64,000 nt of DNA from Thuidium tamariscinum (taxonomy: Eukaryota; Streptophyta; Bryopsida; Hypnales; Thuidiaceae). The position numbers and the translations under genes were made by a program. This document shows, in pieces, positions 11,060-23,759 of the stretch (its first letter is position 1; the number at the start of each line of letters is the position of its first letter). The stretch lies in the NCBI GenBank assembly GCA_947034885.2, contig OX344754.2, positions 14,340,501 through 14,404,500 of the forward strand, written 5' to 3'. The notes below the pieces were generated by a model. That model was not told the origin of the DNA. It saw only the letters and a program-made list of their open reading frames with translations, and searched no databases.

Positions 11060-11271
11060 TTAATCTAAAATTTCATGTTCATTTTGATGTCGACAATTAA
11101 ATTCCTTTTAGTGTTTTAAAATTTTATGGGGGCAATTTTAAAGGTCAATTATTGAAAATTGTCATCTTTCATTTAAAATAGTAATATTTCATTGTTGAGA
11201 GGTCTTCAAGGGCACACATATACCATTAGTAGAAGTGTAAAGCTTACCACTATTTTACTTCATTTTGAGGC

Positions 11272-12240
11272 TTAACCCCTCACCGCCCAAGGTCCAACCA
11301 TGCTTAAAAACTGCCTGCCTTTGCAAGTCTGAAAAGTCAAAATTAGAGTAAGGTATGAAGATCTCAACCGTACAATTTTGTAGTGTGCATGTTTTAGATG
11401 GTGTGGAACAAATTTGGGGTCATTTGACCGTATAGATTGAAAGATTATAATGTTTTAGTGTTCAAAAAAGGTGCTGAAATTTTCTTAAAAACACATTTGG
11501 AGGTGAAATTGGATTTCTAAACCAACTCAAATGAAAAAACATTAAACTACAAAGTGATTCAAAACCATAATACAAACACTGAGGTGGAAAAAAAATTCAT
11601 AAAAATCACTCATTTTGTTTGAAAAATGGATTTGAAATGTCAAAAAACAGTGAAAAAAGATGAAAAAATCACAATTGTGGCTGAAGCTCCTTCTACCAAA
11701 ATGCTTCTCAGTCACTCAAAACGTCTTCGATGGATCTGAAATTTTAGCCACACAAAATAGATTAGTAAGTGAAACTTTTCCAACAAATATTATTGAAAAG
11801 AAATCATGTATGAAGAAGTTATGAGCCGCCAAAGTTGACTGAAATGCAAAAATGTCTAGATTTTGAACTTCGAATTGCTCCCAAACATTCAAAACAACTT
11901 GGATTGGCATGAAAATTTTAGCAAAATAACTAGACCTTGAGGGGAACAAATAACAATAAATTTTATCAAAAAAAAAGATTTTATGAAAAAGATACAATCC
12001 CCCAAAGTTGCAGCAGTCACAATGCAGTGTGCTGCATCCAAATGAACCTATGAACTTTGAATGGCTCTCAAAAACTCAATATGTCTTATATTGATTTTAA
12101 ATTTATTCTATAAGAACTAGATTAGAATGCGCAACTTTTCCAACAAGTTTCAATGAATTTGGACATTGGATGCAAAAGTTACAACACTTTGAGTCTGACT
12201 CCATGGACACTTTTGGTCCTCTTGGGCGGTGAGGGGTTAA
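11272..12240. mobile_element. TTAA-flanked element 1 (piggyBac-like MITE)
   Basis: Starts TTAACCCCTCACCGCCCAAG and ends with the reverse complement CTTGGGCGGTGAGGGGTTAA, a perfect 20-bp inverted end including the TTAA. It is 969 bp with no transposase reading frame. TTAA plus an end starting CCC is the piggyBac-superfamily signature. Its right TTAA is also the left TTAA of the next element. Confidence 0.8.
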
Positions 12241-12466
12241 CCCTTGAAGGACGGACCAGTGGCCGCAGAAACCATGCATTTTGATACCATGTGACATCAC
12301 CTACTTTGAAAAAGCCAAATATATGCATTGGAAGTCAAAGTACTGTAGAAGATCTTCCCTTTCCACCCCCAATACCGAGGATGAAAAGTTGCAATTGTGT
12401 CCTGGAAGGAAAGATTCTTTGTCATTCAACAGACGCCAAACATCCACGGCATTGTTCAAGGGTTAA
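12237..12466. mobile_element. TTAA-flanked element 2, abutting element 1
   Basis: Starts TTAACCCTTGAAGGACGG and ends CGGCATTGTTCAAGGGTTAA. The outer 12 bases are perfectly inverted, then similarity fades. 230 bp, non-coding. The TTAA at 12237-12240 is shared with the preceding element, so one inserted at the edge of the other. Confidence 0.65.
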
Positions 12467-13909
12467 GCAAAGTTTGCCAATTTAACTTAATTTGAGATTA
12501 AAGAAATTATATATATTCAATTGCTTTGAAAATGGTCCCAATAGAAAAGGTAAAGTGTTTTCATGACTTTAACCATTTAAAATTTAAACATGCAAGTGTC
12601 AATTTGGAACTATTTGCAATTTCTACTAATTTAAAAAAATTCATTTCAACAATTGCAAGGTCGATTAACTAGTGAGTTTGATAACTTTTCATAGAAAATT
12701 AAGTTTTTTGGAAGTGCATTTTAATAAACTAACACTCTTTGCAATTGTTTATGTCACCTTCAATCCCAAGAACTTTTATATGCAAGTTTCTCAAACATTG
12801 TGGGGAAAAGTAGTAAACTAAATAGTAACTTATTTGTTTTAAGAAATTAAGCTCTTTCATATTCTAGATTTAGTTTTTTAAGTTGTTACAAATATTGATA
12901 TTATCATTCTAAAGTAATCTCATTGGACTTTAAAACTTTCACTCATATAATATTCATGAACTTCAAAACAAAGACCCCTTTGCTTTATATAAATGCATTC
13001 AAAATTGCTTCATTGGTGAAAATCTTGAATTGAAGTTCGTCCATGAATTAATTGTACTTTACTATAACAAAACCATTATTGTTCTTCTTGCATTGACACT
13101 ATAGACTATAAATGGAATCCAAGCCCTTCCTATTCAAAAATATTATATTGAAGACAATTACATAGAAGATTATTCTAAAGATCTTATTAAAGACTGCCTG
13201 ACGGCTTGAAAGAATTCAAAATTTAGACAATCCCCATACATACGCCAATGGACTTGAGACTTGATCTTTCTACCTTCAAGTTTACATGCTTCAAAGCGAG
13301 ACAATTTTGTCTTCATCTCATTGATTGTCATTTAGAGTTGTGTTGATAGGAAATCAGCTTGGAGCATGACATTAGCTAAATCTAGGGACCAACAAAGTGA
13401 ATCTTTTTCATGCCAAAAAATCTAAATTTGCTGAATACAAAAGTTCCTATACGTTCTGGTAACTCACTTTATTTTGTAGAAAACATTGTTTTAGGCCAAG
13501 TGTTCTTCCAAACCTCCCGTATTAAATTGTCTACCACATTGAAGAAGGTTGACAACATAATCCATCTACTAGGCCTTGGGGGTGTAGATGAAAGTTGTAG
13601 AAATAGTGAAATAGGACAATGGTCTGATCTAGTATAGTCTCCACGAATACAATACTCAATTATCTTTCAACCACAAGAAATTGTATTAGGAAATATGTAG
13701 CATCTATGGAGCCTTGCTTTAACTTGAGTTCCATCACTACGGAAGTTATCCCATGAGAACATTAGACTTGGAGAAGTTAACGAAGGTTCTGCAACTTGTA
13801 TAATGTCCTTAAGTGCATTGAATAAGGGGCATTTTTGGAATTGCAGTGTTTGGCTTGCACAAACTTCTTCTAAGCAACAAAATACGACATAATTGAAAAT
13901 ATGACCCAA
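12467..13909. other. Intergenic, no recognisable gene
   Basis: AT-rich. Short frames at 13410-13637 (+) and 13667-13921 (-) match nothing I recognise. No clear repeats. Confidence 0.45.
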
Positions 13910-14636
13910 GGGTCGTTGCAAGAAACACTTACCGGTTTTGGCTCAAAATGGCTCAAAATCAGTGAGTCCTGTGAGCCTTGTGACCCTTTTAAATAAAAAA
14001 ATTTTAAATTGAAAAAAATATGGGTAATTTGAAGAGCAATGAGAATATCATGTCTCTTGAAATTCAAACCTAAGAATTTTTTTCTCTAAATGTTATAGAC
14101 AATGGAAAATACAATGAAAATAGCTCTTTTTTCACTAATTTGGTAAAAATAGTAAAAAAATTCAAAAAATGAAAGTGAAAAATACATTTTTTTCCAAGTA
14201 AAGGTATTTCTTTTCCAACAAATTTCATCTTTGGAAAAATTAAATTCTATTCTCTACACTTGCGCAAAGTCAGCCACTTTGACAACATGTGGAGGTTGAA
14301 CAGTATAGTATTTTCAAAAAATCTCTTTGTGGTCTTGTGTAAATTTTGGTTAGGTCCTTGCATGCCAATTTTTAGCTCAAAATTTGCATTTTTGGGTCAA
14401 AAATAGGACTAAAACCCCCCAAAATGGCCAAAGTAGACACCCAATTGGGGGCAGTTTAAAAATAGTAAAATAATTTTGAAAAAATTGGAAAAATTAAAAA
14501 AAATGTAAAACTTTTGTAGGCACCTTCATTTCAAGTTTCAAGTCAAATGAACAAAAGATGAAAAAGTTATGAGCAAAAAACTACCTCCTAAAGGTCAAGG
14601 GGACAAAAAAAGGACAAGTGTTTCTTGCAATCACCC
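13910..14636. mobile_element. MITE of the GGGTCATTGCAAGAAACAC family, copy 1
   Basis: The left end GGGTCGTTGCAAGAAACACT and right end AGTGTTTCTTGCAATCACCC are near-perfect inverted repeats. The element is flanked by CCAA on both sides (13906-13909 and 14637-14640), a 4-bp target duplication. 727 bp, non-coding. The right half shares long stretches (TTGGGGGCA, AAAACTTTTGTA, ACACCTTCATT/GCACCTTCATT) with copy 2. Confidence 0.85.
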
Positions 14637-14660
14637 CCAAATCAAACTTTAAATTCATTA

Positions 14661-14866
14661 TACTATAAGGAACTCATGTTTTAGGTGACGGATTTTAGGT
14701 GACATCCAATGTAATAAAATGTGTTTTTATATTAACAATGATGTCCGCCATAACATCTTGATAACAACAAGATGTTATGGCAGACATCATTGTTAACATA
14801 AAAACGTGTCTTGCTACATTGATGTCACCTAAAATCCGTTATCTAAACCATGATTTTCTTATAGTG
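14661..14866. mobile_element. Tourist-like foldback MITE with TTA target duplication
   Basis: Arms of about 95 bp form a nearly perfect hairpin centred near 14764 (CATAACATCTTG / CAAGATGTTATG). The ends read ACTATAAGGAACTCATG and CATGATTTTCTTATAGT. TTA lies on both sides (14658-14660 and 14867-14869), as expected for PIF/Harbinger-type MITEs. Confidence 0.85.
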
Positions 14867-14869
14867 TTA

Positions 14870-15375
14870 ATAAAGAAATTGATTAAGAAAAAAATAAGAA
14901 CATCTATAACTCTCAGAATCAAGAGAGAAATTATAGTTTAAAAAAGCTATAGTAATATTATTTACAATTTGATCAAATACTCCCAATTTATGCAAATCTC
15001 CACTCGAATGGCTCTATTTTCTATAACAAATGTAAACAAACATGGTCTTGAACTTGTTGTATCTATATGCTTTCCTTCATAAGCCCCACCTATATCTTCA
15101 AGTGCAACTTTTAAAAGACCTCTCCGAGTTCAGGGTACTACATTATGTGTTCCAAATTCTCAATTTGGTTAATCAGTAGAATCTAGTGATGAATCTAGTA
15201 GCAAGACTAACTTCAAGATTTGACACAAGAAAATGTGAATACTAGGAGAGCCTTGGTTCATCCGGTTATAATTGCTCAAAGATACGGTGTCCACACTGTA
15301 TTGAATATAAGTCCAGACAATATGCATATAGTCAGGTAAGGTAAAAAAAAATCCGAGTTGTGTATGATCATTGTG
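14870..15375. other. Intergenic, 3' flank of a decayed gene
   Basis: No gene of its own. It lies downstream, on the minus strand, of the retropepsin-like relic at 15376-16107. Confidence 0.4.
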
Positions 15376-16107
15376 GATCCTCAGTTGGTTGATCATCAAA
15401 CTTAAACATATCTACATTCTCAATGTTCTTCACATCTCTCAATCTTGCAAACATTTCATCTTCTTCATCAAATTTTGAAGTTAGTACCAATACACCTCGT
15501 TTGAATGTCTTCCCATCCTTCACCAAGCATACCAATACATCCCTATAAATTTGCATCACTGTATTTGCTCCTCTATAGCCTTAGATGATATGTTTTCCAC
15601 ACTCCTCCAATCCTAATTGTCGTGCTTTCCTTTTCAAAATCACAAGCTCTATGTGACATCCAGAATCCACTACCAACTCTGCATAGAACCTCTTCACTGA
15701 CACACTTTCTCCCTCTAGGATTACACGCCAAATAGGCATGTGGTTGTTGTAAATAAAGGCATTACAAGCAAGAAAGGTGTTTGGTAATATTCTTGGAGTG
15801 TCATGATGCAATAAACGGTTACTATCAATGTAACTAGACTTGGAGCCAAAATGAGGTCAAACTCACCAATTAGAACAACTATATGCAAACAAAACGATTT
15901 TTGGATCCTTCTCTCATGGATCATCCCCCCTGGACAACCCTGCAAGATAGATAGTTCTTCAAGTACATGGCAAAGAAGAGGCTCAAGAGGGCTATCGTAG
16001 ATCACTAGCTCATGCAAAGTATCGTGAAGAAAATCTTCACACATCCTCCTTCTATCTTCCCATGACCATCCGCAATCTTTTGCCAAGATTTTCTTCTCTA
16101 AGCTCAT
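15376..16107 (-). pseudogene. Decayed gene with a retropepsin-like aspartic protease domain
   Basis: A continuous minus-strand frame from 15811 to about 15376 is broken by one TAA at 15581-15583. It reads WRVILEGESVSVKRFYAELV, then VVDSGC (the DSG of aspartic proteases), then a Lys-rich stretch ending RQLGLEECGKHII, the stop, then GYRGANTVMQIYRDVLVCLV and an acidic tail. Upstream (15900-16107), in another frame, lies SPLEPLLCHVLEELSILQGC, which looks like the N-terminal part of the same protein, so a frameshift or intron separates them. The fold call rests on VDSG and the following hydrophobic LGL segment. It may be a plant retropepsin-like gene or a retroelement-derived protease. Not functional as read. 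Confidence 0.55.
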
Positions 16108-18427
16108 GCCTCAACTTCTTATTCTTCTTCCACCTCTCCTTCCTCTAGAGACTTGGCCATAGTAAAAATCTATAACATGAACATTGAACATTAGAAATTC
16201 AAACAAAAAATCAGCATGCCATGCATGCCAATGACAATTATCTTAATTGTCACGCTATCAAATAATAATTATTGTGCAATACAATAACAACTAAATTGAT
16301 TAATTGATAGAAACACTTGCTAGGTCAAATAGACGTATGGTTTAGAACATGCCATAATTCTAAATACCAACTGATCTACAAGCATGAGAATTCAGAACTG
16401 TCTTCATTACAAATTGAAATATATATAGGCCTCCAATAAATCGTTAAGGAAAAGGAGAAGGAAAAGGGAAAAATAAAAGACATCCCTCTTTCATGATAGA
16501 AAAAATGAAATAAACACAAATAAATTGAAACCCAAGTAAGCAAATGCTAAGAGGATTGAATCAGTGGTCTCTAAAGACTAAAAAATTATTAGATTAAATT
16601 TAAGCTTAAGTTTTGTGAAAAAATCAACAAATTTACCTCCTCCCTCTCCATTAAAAATGATCTCTACACGTCCACTCCGTATCGGGCCACACTTAATGAA
16701 TCTTCCTATTTACAAACACAAACATAGCAACTCCCTGCTTGATCAACCACTGCATCAATCAAACAGGAAAAAATCCATAAAACTAAGCAAATTCAAGATA
16801 GAATTCCTTAATCAAGCAAAATAGAAACTATCATCTTAATTATAAATACCCATAGTTGTTCTCTCACACAGATTTCAATCTAAAAAACAATGAAAAAACA
16901 CCATAAAGCTAACAAATACTAGCTATCGACAAGAACCAAGGACTAGCAAAGTAAGAGAACTACACATTAGATGCATAAGATGTCTATATGAACATATGCA
17001 AACAAAGCACTAATGCCAACATGTAAAAATGTAAAAATCACAAATACTCACCTCCAAAATACTACTTCCAAAGAATCTTCTTTTACTACCAATTTCTTTT
17101 TACATTTAACACCAAGGATTCACAATTGCAATTGATTTCACCTACAAGCAAATGCAAAATAAACAAATGCAACAACAACTAATTGTGACCCCAAATGCAA
17201 GCAATAGCTTCACATCTTCACATCAAAGAGAAGCAAACAAATACATTACTCAAAATTTGGAAATCCTAATTGCTACAAATGTAAGGCAAATTTACAGCTA
17301 GAAATGCACCAATAATGCAAGCTAGCTAGGAATGAAAGCCACAATGTATGGGAAGATGCGACGCAAGTATATAAAGACCACCACCCATAGACAACCATAT
17401 TGCAATGCAACTGTTGGACCATTGAATCAACAAACTAGAAGTGTGAGCATTTGAGTATTTGTCAAACAAGTGAGCGTCTCAAAATCTGTAAGGTAAATGA
17501 GTGTTTGAGAATCTGTCAGGCAAGGATAAACAACTCTCACAACAAGCCACATTCAATCAACAGATGTAATCTGCAACCCTAATTGCGAGTTCTAATACTA
17601 AATTTCTAAAAGAAGACAATCCTTGATTCAATAAGCTTGTGTGACTGTAAATATACATAAAAAGATCGAAAAACATTGAGTGAATAGTTCAGTTCAAAGC
17701 ATAGTTGAATTAGAAAATAAAAAAACGTGAGCATTTTGTTTATTTGTGATGGGGTCCTACACAAATCAACTGCCTTCTATAATCCCTCCTAGTACCACAA
17801 AGCAATCAAGAAACATCAATTAACAAAAAAAAATGTTCAATCACAGCACTCATTCTTTCGTATTGCCTAAGACATTGTCCGTGAGACTCTACATCACTGC
17901 CTTCAATGCACCATAACCGCATTTAAGAACCAAGCTCTAAAACCCTTGCTTCCCGCTCAATCCTCAAAAGGGACACTATACACACTACTAAGACAAGTAA
18001 TTTTGGAAATCCTTTGCAATCAACGTTGCAATCACTCACTGCAGTACATGAAATTTTGATCAAATGCGTATGGGAATGGAAGAGTTCAGATGGAAAGAGA
18101 ACGTGTTAAGAAACATGAATGGAAGCACCGAACTGAAGATTAGAGGAGTAGAATTGGAAACATGAATAGCAAGCGGCAACAAGGGCTTAGTAACAAAGTA
18201 CTACATGGAGGGGCCCCGAGGTGGACGCTTGCCACAGATGGGTGACAACGGCAAGGAGGTTGCACAACAACAATGTCATTCTTGTCGTCAACTCCCATGT
18301 AAAGAACGTTGGTTGGTTGTTGCATTGTATGAGGGATGAGCTATGAGTTATACTTTTTACCTAGATAGAGACACTTGCAATTAACCACATCTTTATTTTA
18401 TAATTTATGAAAAATTATTATTATATT
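16108..18427. other. Intergenic, no recognisable gene
   Basis: A-rich DNA on the plus strand with short frames only (longest about 69 codons). The small frame at 18140-18325 (-) has no family resemblance. Exons of the neighbouring decayed gene could extend here, but none can be shown. Confidence 0.4.
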
Positions 18428-19328
18428 TTAACCCCTAAATGCCCATGGTCTTTTTTGAACCATGGTTGCTAGTATATGAGCATAGAAAGTATGAGCCTAT
18501 AAACTTAAAATACTATATACCTATAGTATAGGTATCTATATTAGAGACACCTCAATGGTTATAAAGTATTTATATTCTTGACACCTATATTATATGTGTT
18601 TATGTTATAAAAACCTTCAAAGAGTGTATGATACTTACTTATATTTAGTCTCAAGGCTCATAGGCTCACACTTTTTATGTTCACATACTAGCATCAATGT
18701 TTTTAAACTTCTTTGAAATTGTTCTAAATTGAACAAAAAACCAACATATTAGTAAGTCATGAATTTCTTTTGAATCATCATTGTACAAATTCAAACTAGA
18801 AATGTTAAAGATCTTATAGAGAAAGAGGAGAAGACAATATTACCTATGGATTGAAAGATTATAATGTTTGATTATGAGGGTTTTAAAATTGTAAAAGTTG
18901 TTTGAAGTCTTTCAATCCTCTTTTTACATGATCACTCTAAAAATTTGGTAAAAAAAAAGAAAATGAGGTTAGAGGGCCTAATACACATAACCCCAATCAA
19001 CTTATGGCTTATCGAAATCTATTCTACAATATTTTTAAATGAATTGATAATGTGATTATTTTTTCAAGATCTAGTGTCATTTGAGTTTCATTTCCAAGAG
19101 CCCTCAATACTATTGATTGCAATGGACACCCTTGCACAAATTCTTAAATAAATAAAAAAATCAATCATAATCAATCATTTTCAAAATTATATTTTTGATG
19201 CTAAAATTAGACTTTTTAAAGAATTATTCAAAATATTATATATCAAAATAGAAACTTGGTTAGATTTTGTTTAACTTCAAAGAATAATTGACACCAAAAT
19301 TTTAGTGCATTGGGCATTTAGGATTTAA
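18428..19328. mobile_element. TTAA-flanked element 3
   Basis: Starts TTAACCCCTAAATGCCCATG and ends TTGGGCATTTAGGATTTAA, inverted over about 17 bases with two mismatches, with TTAA at each outer edge. 901 bp, non-coding. A short inverted pair inside the left end (CCATGGTC ... GAACCATGG) adds to the subterminal structure. Confidence 0.7.
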
Positions 19329-19390
19329 ATTCATTCAATTGGGGCAAAATTAGATTTGAAGATTACAAGGTTATAGAAGGTACAACTACA

Positions 19391-20150
19391 AGGTCATTGC
19401 AAGAAACACTTCATATTTATGTCTCAAAAACGCAGTTTTTTTATTTAGGACTAGCAGTCCTGCACAATTTTGCCAATATTGCGCGTTTACACTATCCTTG
19501 TCAATGTCAGCCATTGATTTCAGGCGCCTGTAAATCTAGGCTGTTGATTTAATACTATGTAGTACTATGCAGTACTACAGAGTGCTACAAAGTACTACTT
19601 AGGCCACTGGGAGCAGAAAATAGTAGGAAAGGGGTCTGTCGACCATTTCAGTTTTAGTAATTAAAAAAAAATTTAAAAATTATTTAAAAAAAATTCATTT
19701 TTCTAAACAAAATTGTGCTCACATTGCAACAAAAAATTCCTTTAGGAAATTTTTTCCTCTTCATAGTCTTTGTTCCTAGGAAGGTCACTTTGACCCCATG
19801 TGTGCAATAGACATGTTGCTAATTTCATAAAAAGTCATTGCCACCCCTGGTAATGTTAGTAGACCTCCAACTTGTCCAATTTGTAGCTTCAAAGTTGGAT
19901 TTTTGGGTCAAAAATAGGACTAAAAACCTCCAAAATGGTCAAAGTAGACATCCTATTGGGGGCAAATTAAAACTAGTAATATAATTTTAAAAATTCTGAA
20001 AAAATTACTTCAAAATCTAAAACTTTTGTATACACCTTCATTCCAAATTTCGAGCCAAACGAACAAAACATGCAAAAGTTATGCACAAAAAACTACTTAT
20101 TGAAGGTCAAAGGGACAAAAAAATAGGACACGTGTTTCTTGCAATCACCC
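19391..20150. mobile_element. MITE of the GGGTCATTGCAAGAAACAC family, copy 2
   Basis: The left end AGGTCATTGCAAGAAACACT and right end CGTGTTTCTTGCAATCACCC are inverted. TACA flanks both sides (19387-19390 and 20151-20154). The interior shares the CAAAGTAGACA...TTGGGGGCA, AAAACTTTTGTA and AAAAGTTATG stretches with copy 1. 760 bp, non-coding. Confidence 0.85.
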
Positions 20151-20283
20151 TACATCACATAGATTTGTATTGATAATAAGGAGGAAAAACAAATTTATAA
20201 TACAATATTAACACCACCACCAAAATTTATTTTTGTATAAATAGCAAAAGGGATTTGAGGGCATTTAGAAAATGCAAGTTATC

Positions 20284-21084
20284 TTAACCTCTAAATGCCC
20301 AAGCCTTTTCAAGTGTGTTTTGACTATGGAAAAAGTGTATTGGCTTGTAGTCTTCTCTAATGAAGCAAGTTGATCAAAATCTAATTGTACAAATGTTTAA
20401 AGAATTTGTTGACTAATAAGTACACAAATTTTGAGTGCAAAATTGTATAGGAGTTGTGAGATTATAAAGAGAGAAGAGTACATTTTTTATATTTAATATG
20501 TTGCCTTTACCCACAATGTTTTCCAAATTTGCATATTAATTTTTGGAGGAATTGGAAGTGACATGAACAACTATATAGAGTGTTAGACCACTAAAATGTA
20601 CTTCTAAAAAACTTGATCTCACATGAAAAGCTATTAAACTCATTACACAATTCCCTTGCAATTGTTGAAATGCAATTATTTTTTATAAGTAGAAATTGCA
20701 AATAGCTCCAAATCAATAGTTGTATGTTAAAATTTTCAATGGTGAATATCATGAAATCACTTTACACTTTCCATTGGAACCATTCTTGGAACAAATGGAT
20801 ATGCACAATTTTTTAGATCTCAAATCAAGTGAAATTGCTAAACGCTAGGATATGAAGAAAAATTGTCAAGCTTTACTCTTCACTTTTGGTACATGTATGC
20901 CTTCGAAGACCTCTCAATAATCAAATATGTACTTTTTTCAATGAAAAATGAAAGTTTTCAATAGTTAACTTTTAAAACTACTTGAAATTTTTTAAGACGG
21001 TCAAAGGAATTTAACTACCCACTCAGAAATGGGCCTGAAATTTCAGATCGACCATATATAGTCAATTTGGCAGTTAGGGGTTAA
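20284..21084. mobile_element. TTAA-flanked element 4
   Basis: Starts TTAACCTCTAAATGCCCAAG and ends ATTTGGCAGTTAGGGGTTAA. TTAA lies at both borders and the first 15 or so bases are inverted with a few mismatches. 801 bp, non-coding. Confidence 0.7.
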
Positions 21085-21525
21085 GTACCAAAACCATAGA
21101 AATGTGCCACACCAACAATCTAACGTAGTCAAAAGACTAAGACATCAACAATTATTATCTTTTTAGTTTTGAAAATTAGCTTTAAAATATGCTTTTGGAA
21201 TTTTTGAAAATCAGATTATTATTTTTAAATATTTAAATCAATTTGGTTTTACAAAAATTTGAAAATTTAGCCATCATAGGTTGGTTCATAGTTTCAAGGC
21301 AGCACAAGGAACAAACAAAAGAATGATTGTGAAATAGACCTCCCTTGCCTTCAAAACCCTTCTAATGTTGAAAAATTGGAGATTGTTTTGATAAAAAATA
21401 GTAGTAGCTTGCGAGCGCTTCTAACTCCACCCTTGAGCTAAAAGTTTATCACACGGGTCTTGTGTCTAATTGAGTTTTCTCTCTAATTGGGTGTTCAAAG
21501 AGAGCCTTCCAAGCAATGAACTCTT

Positions 21526-22459
21526 TTAACCCCTAAAGTTCCTTCACTATGTTTTAACAAAAACTGCTCCAAAACTGCCATTTTTAGGATAGCTACCAAA
21601 TTTTTTTTTTAAAAACATTTTTTGACATATGTAACCGTAGGATCTTTTAGTGAAATAGTTTGTAAAGATGTAGAAAAAATTTCAGAAATTTTCACCATGT
21701 AGATTGCAAGATATTAGTGTTTGAAGTTACAAAAATCATTTTTTTTTCACTGCGAAAATCCGGGCAGCTGCACTTCAGAAGGCCACATTTGTATGAAAAA
21801 ATGTCCAAAATGGTTACAACTCTTTGGATTCATTCTCCAATTCAAGTTGGCTACATGCTTGAAAATTTTCATATCATTTGGAATTGTACAACATGTACAA
21901 AAAAAATAGTAAGTAGAAAGAAGTAGAGAATGATTCAAAATACTAAAATGGTAAAAATTTATTTATTGAATTGAAAAATGCCAATCCCAAAGGTTCAAAT
22001 GTTGTAATAAACAACCTACACCCAATGTTTTAAATTTTTTTCAAAAATATTGAAAATTGAGTAAAATAAAGGACTTCAAAGTTTATTTTAGAGAAGAGAA
22101 TCCATAACTACCCGCAAACTAAAATTCTTCATAACTTTTGACTTATTAATCCAAATGGAATGATTCAAAGCTTTCCATGTACATATAAATCTATAAAACC
22201 AATTTCAAATTTTTATTTCCAAAAAAAGTGATTTTTTCTGATCTGCCCAAACTGCCCGAGTTGAGAAACAAACAACGTTTTATGCGATAACTTTTCAACC
22301 ATGTAGTCAAAAGTCACGAAAATTATTGGGCTTTGAAGATACTCCTCGTCCACACCTTCTATTAAAGTTTGGTTCCAAAATATGAAAATCTCTAGCCACA
22401 CATACCTGCCCGAAATCGCTATGTTGCCAAAAAAGGCATGTTGGTCCTTTAGGGGTTAA
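21526..22459. mobile_element. TTAA-flanked element 5
   Basis: Starts TTAACCCCTAAAGTTCC and ends GGTCCTTTAGGGGTTAA, an inverted end of 13 perfect bases including TTAA. 934 bp. The interior is closely matched by a degraded copy at 57450-58340 (shared stretches ACATTTTTTGACATATGTAA, TTGGATTCATTCT, TGCTTGAAAATTTTCA, AGTAAGTAGAAAGAAGTA). Small overlapping frames here are not conserved between the copies. Confidence 0.8.
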
Positions 22460-23056
22460 TCACGTCTTTTGAGTGTCAATTTTTCTACCCGGTTCGTTGT
22501 TAATTCAAGTCCTTGTAGTAGATATTCCTAATTCTATTTTGGAGTCTAACTAATCTTTCCTATTCTAATCTACTTGTCAATTGAAATCGTACCTAATCCT
22601 AATTCCAAGCATTCGGTAAAAGAAAACTTAGTAATAAAACAATGAAAATGAAAATCAAATGGGATCGGTTTACCTCTTCTACGTAAATCTCCATAGTCCC
22701 GTCGTCAAACATCATCACGTGTAGATATTCTCCCACGACCTCGCCATCAAAATCATCCCGGCTCTCCATCTAATCCATAGTAATTCTCACATTGTTGGTC
22801 AATAAAATCTATCATGGTTGAAGGGAAATGAAAGGCTACGTAGAGCTAATTTAATTGCGTACTTCTTTTTATTCCTAATTTCTCGAGAATTAGAAAATAC
22901 TGCAATTTAACTTAGTCTACCTATTTGGTCAAATTCTTAGCAAATACTCTATTCTAAACAAATCAAATTAAATGGTTAGTTAGTTGTTGTTTTTAGGTTT
23001 TCTTTTGGTTCTAAATTAATATTCTAAATTCAAGTTAATTCAAATTGAAATTAATT

Positions 23057-23290
23057 ATTTTGAATCGAAAATTATCGTCAAATCTTTTTCAAATCTAATT
23101 AATTTTTGAATTTATGTTAATTCCCTAAAGAAATTAGTTGTCAATTTGTCTTTTCTCTTTTGTCTTATTAAGATATTTTAAATCAAAAACTATCATCAAA
23201 TCTTTTCAAATCTAATTAATTTTGAATTTGCGTTAATTTGTAAAGAAATTGGTTGTCAATTTGTTTGTTTCCTTTTTGGCTTATTAGGCC
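23057..23290. repeat. Direct tandem repeat, two units of about 117 bp
   Basis: Both units run ATC(G)(A)AAAACTATC(A/G)TCAAATCTTTT...AAATCTAATTAATTTTTGAATTT...GTTAATT...AAAGAAATT(A/G)GTTGTCAATTTG...CTTATTA. The second unit follows the first directly. Non-coding. Confidence 0.75.
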
Positions 23291-23759
23291 TAATAAAACA
23301 AAACCAACAAAATCCAAACCTTCTAAGAATCTAATTAATGACTAACTACCAAAGAATGTAGAACATTCCTAAAGAATGAGAATAATCGTAATAGTAGTAT
23401 TCTAAAGAAATTGTTTTTTATTTCCCAAGGGTCAACCCCAAGAGAATAAGAATCAATTTCTATAGTGTTATTCCGTGGAAATGAGTTTTTTAATGTGAAT
23501 TGCTTCTCATGTTAGGATTCTCTCACCTTAATCCCTCCTAATTGTTCCCCTTCTCTCTCATTCTTGTTTTGAGTCGGTTTGCAATGTTTTGAGAGAGATA
23601 TGGCTATGGCGGAAGAATGTGAGTGGAGTTTTTAGTGAAGAATTTGTGAAATCTCAAAAATTAGATTTGTGTGAAAATCAAGGAAAATTTGTAGGTTGTG
23701 TCTCCAACTGCCAACCTAATGATTTTCTAAGAAATCAAGTTTTTGTGATATCGCGTGAT

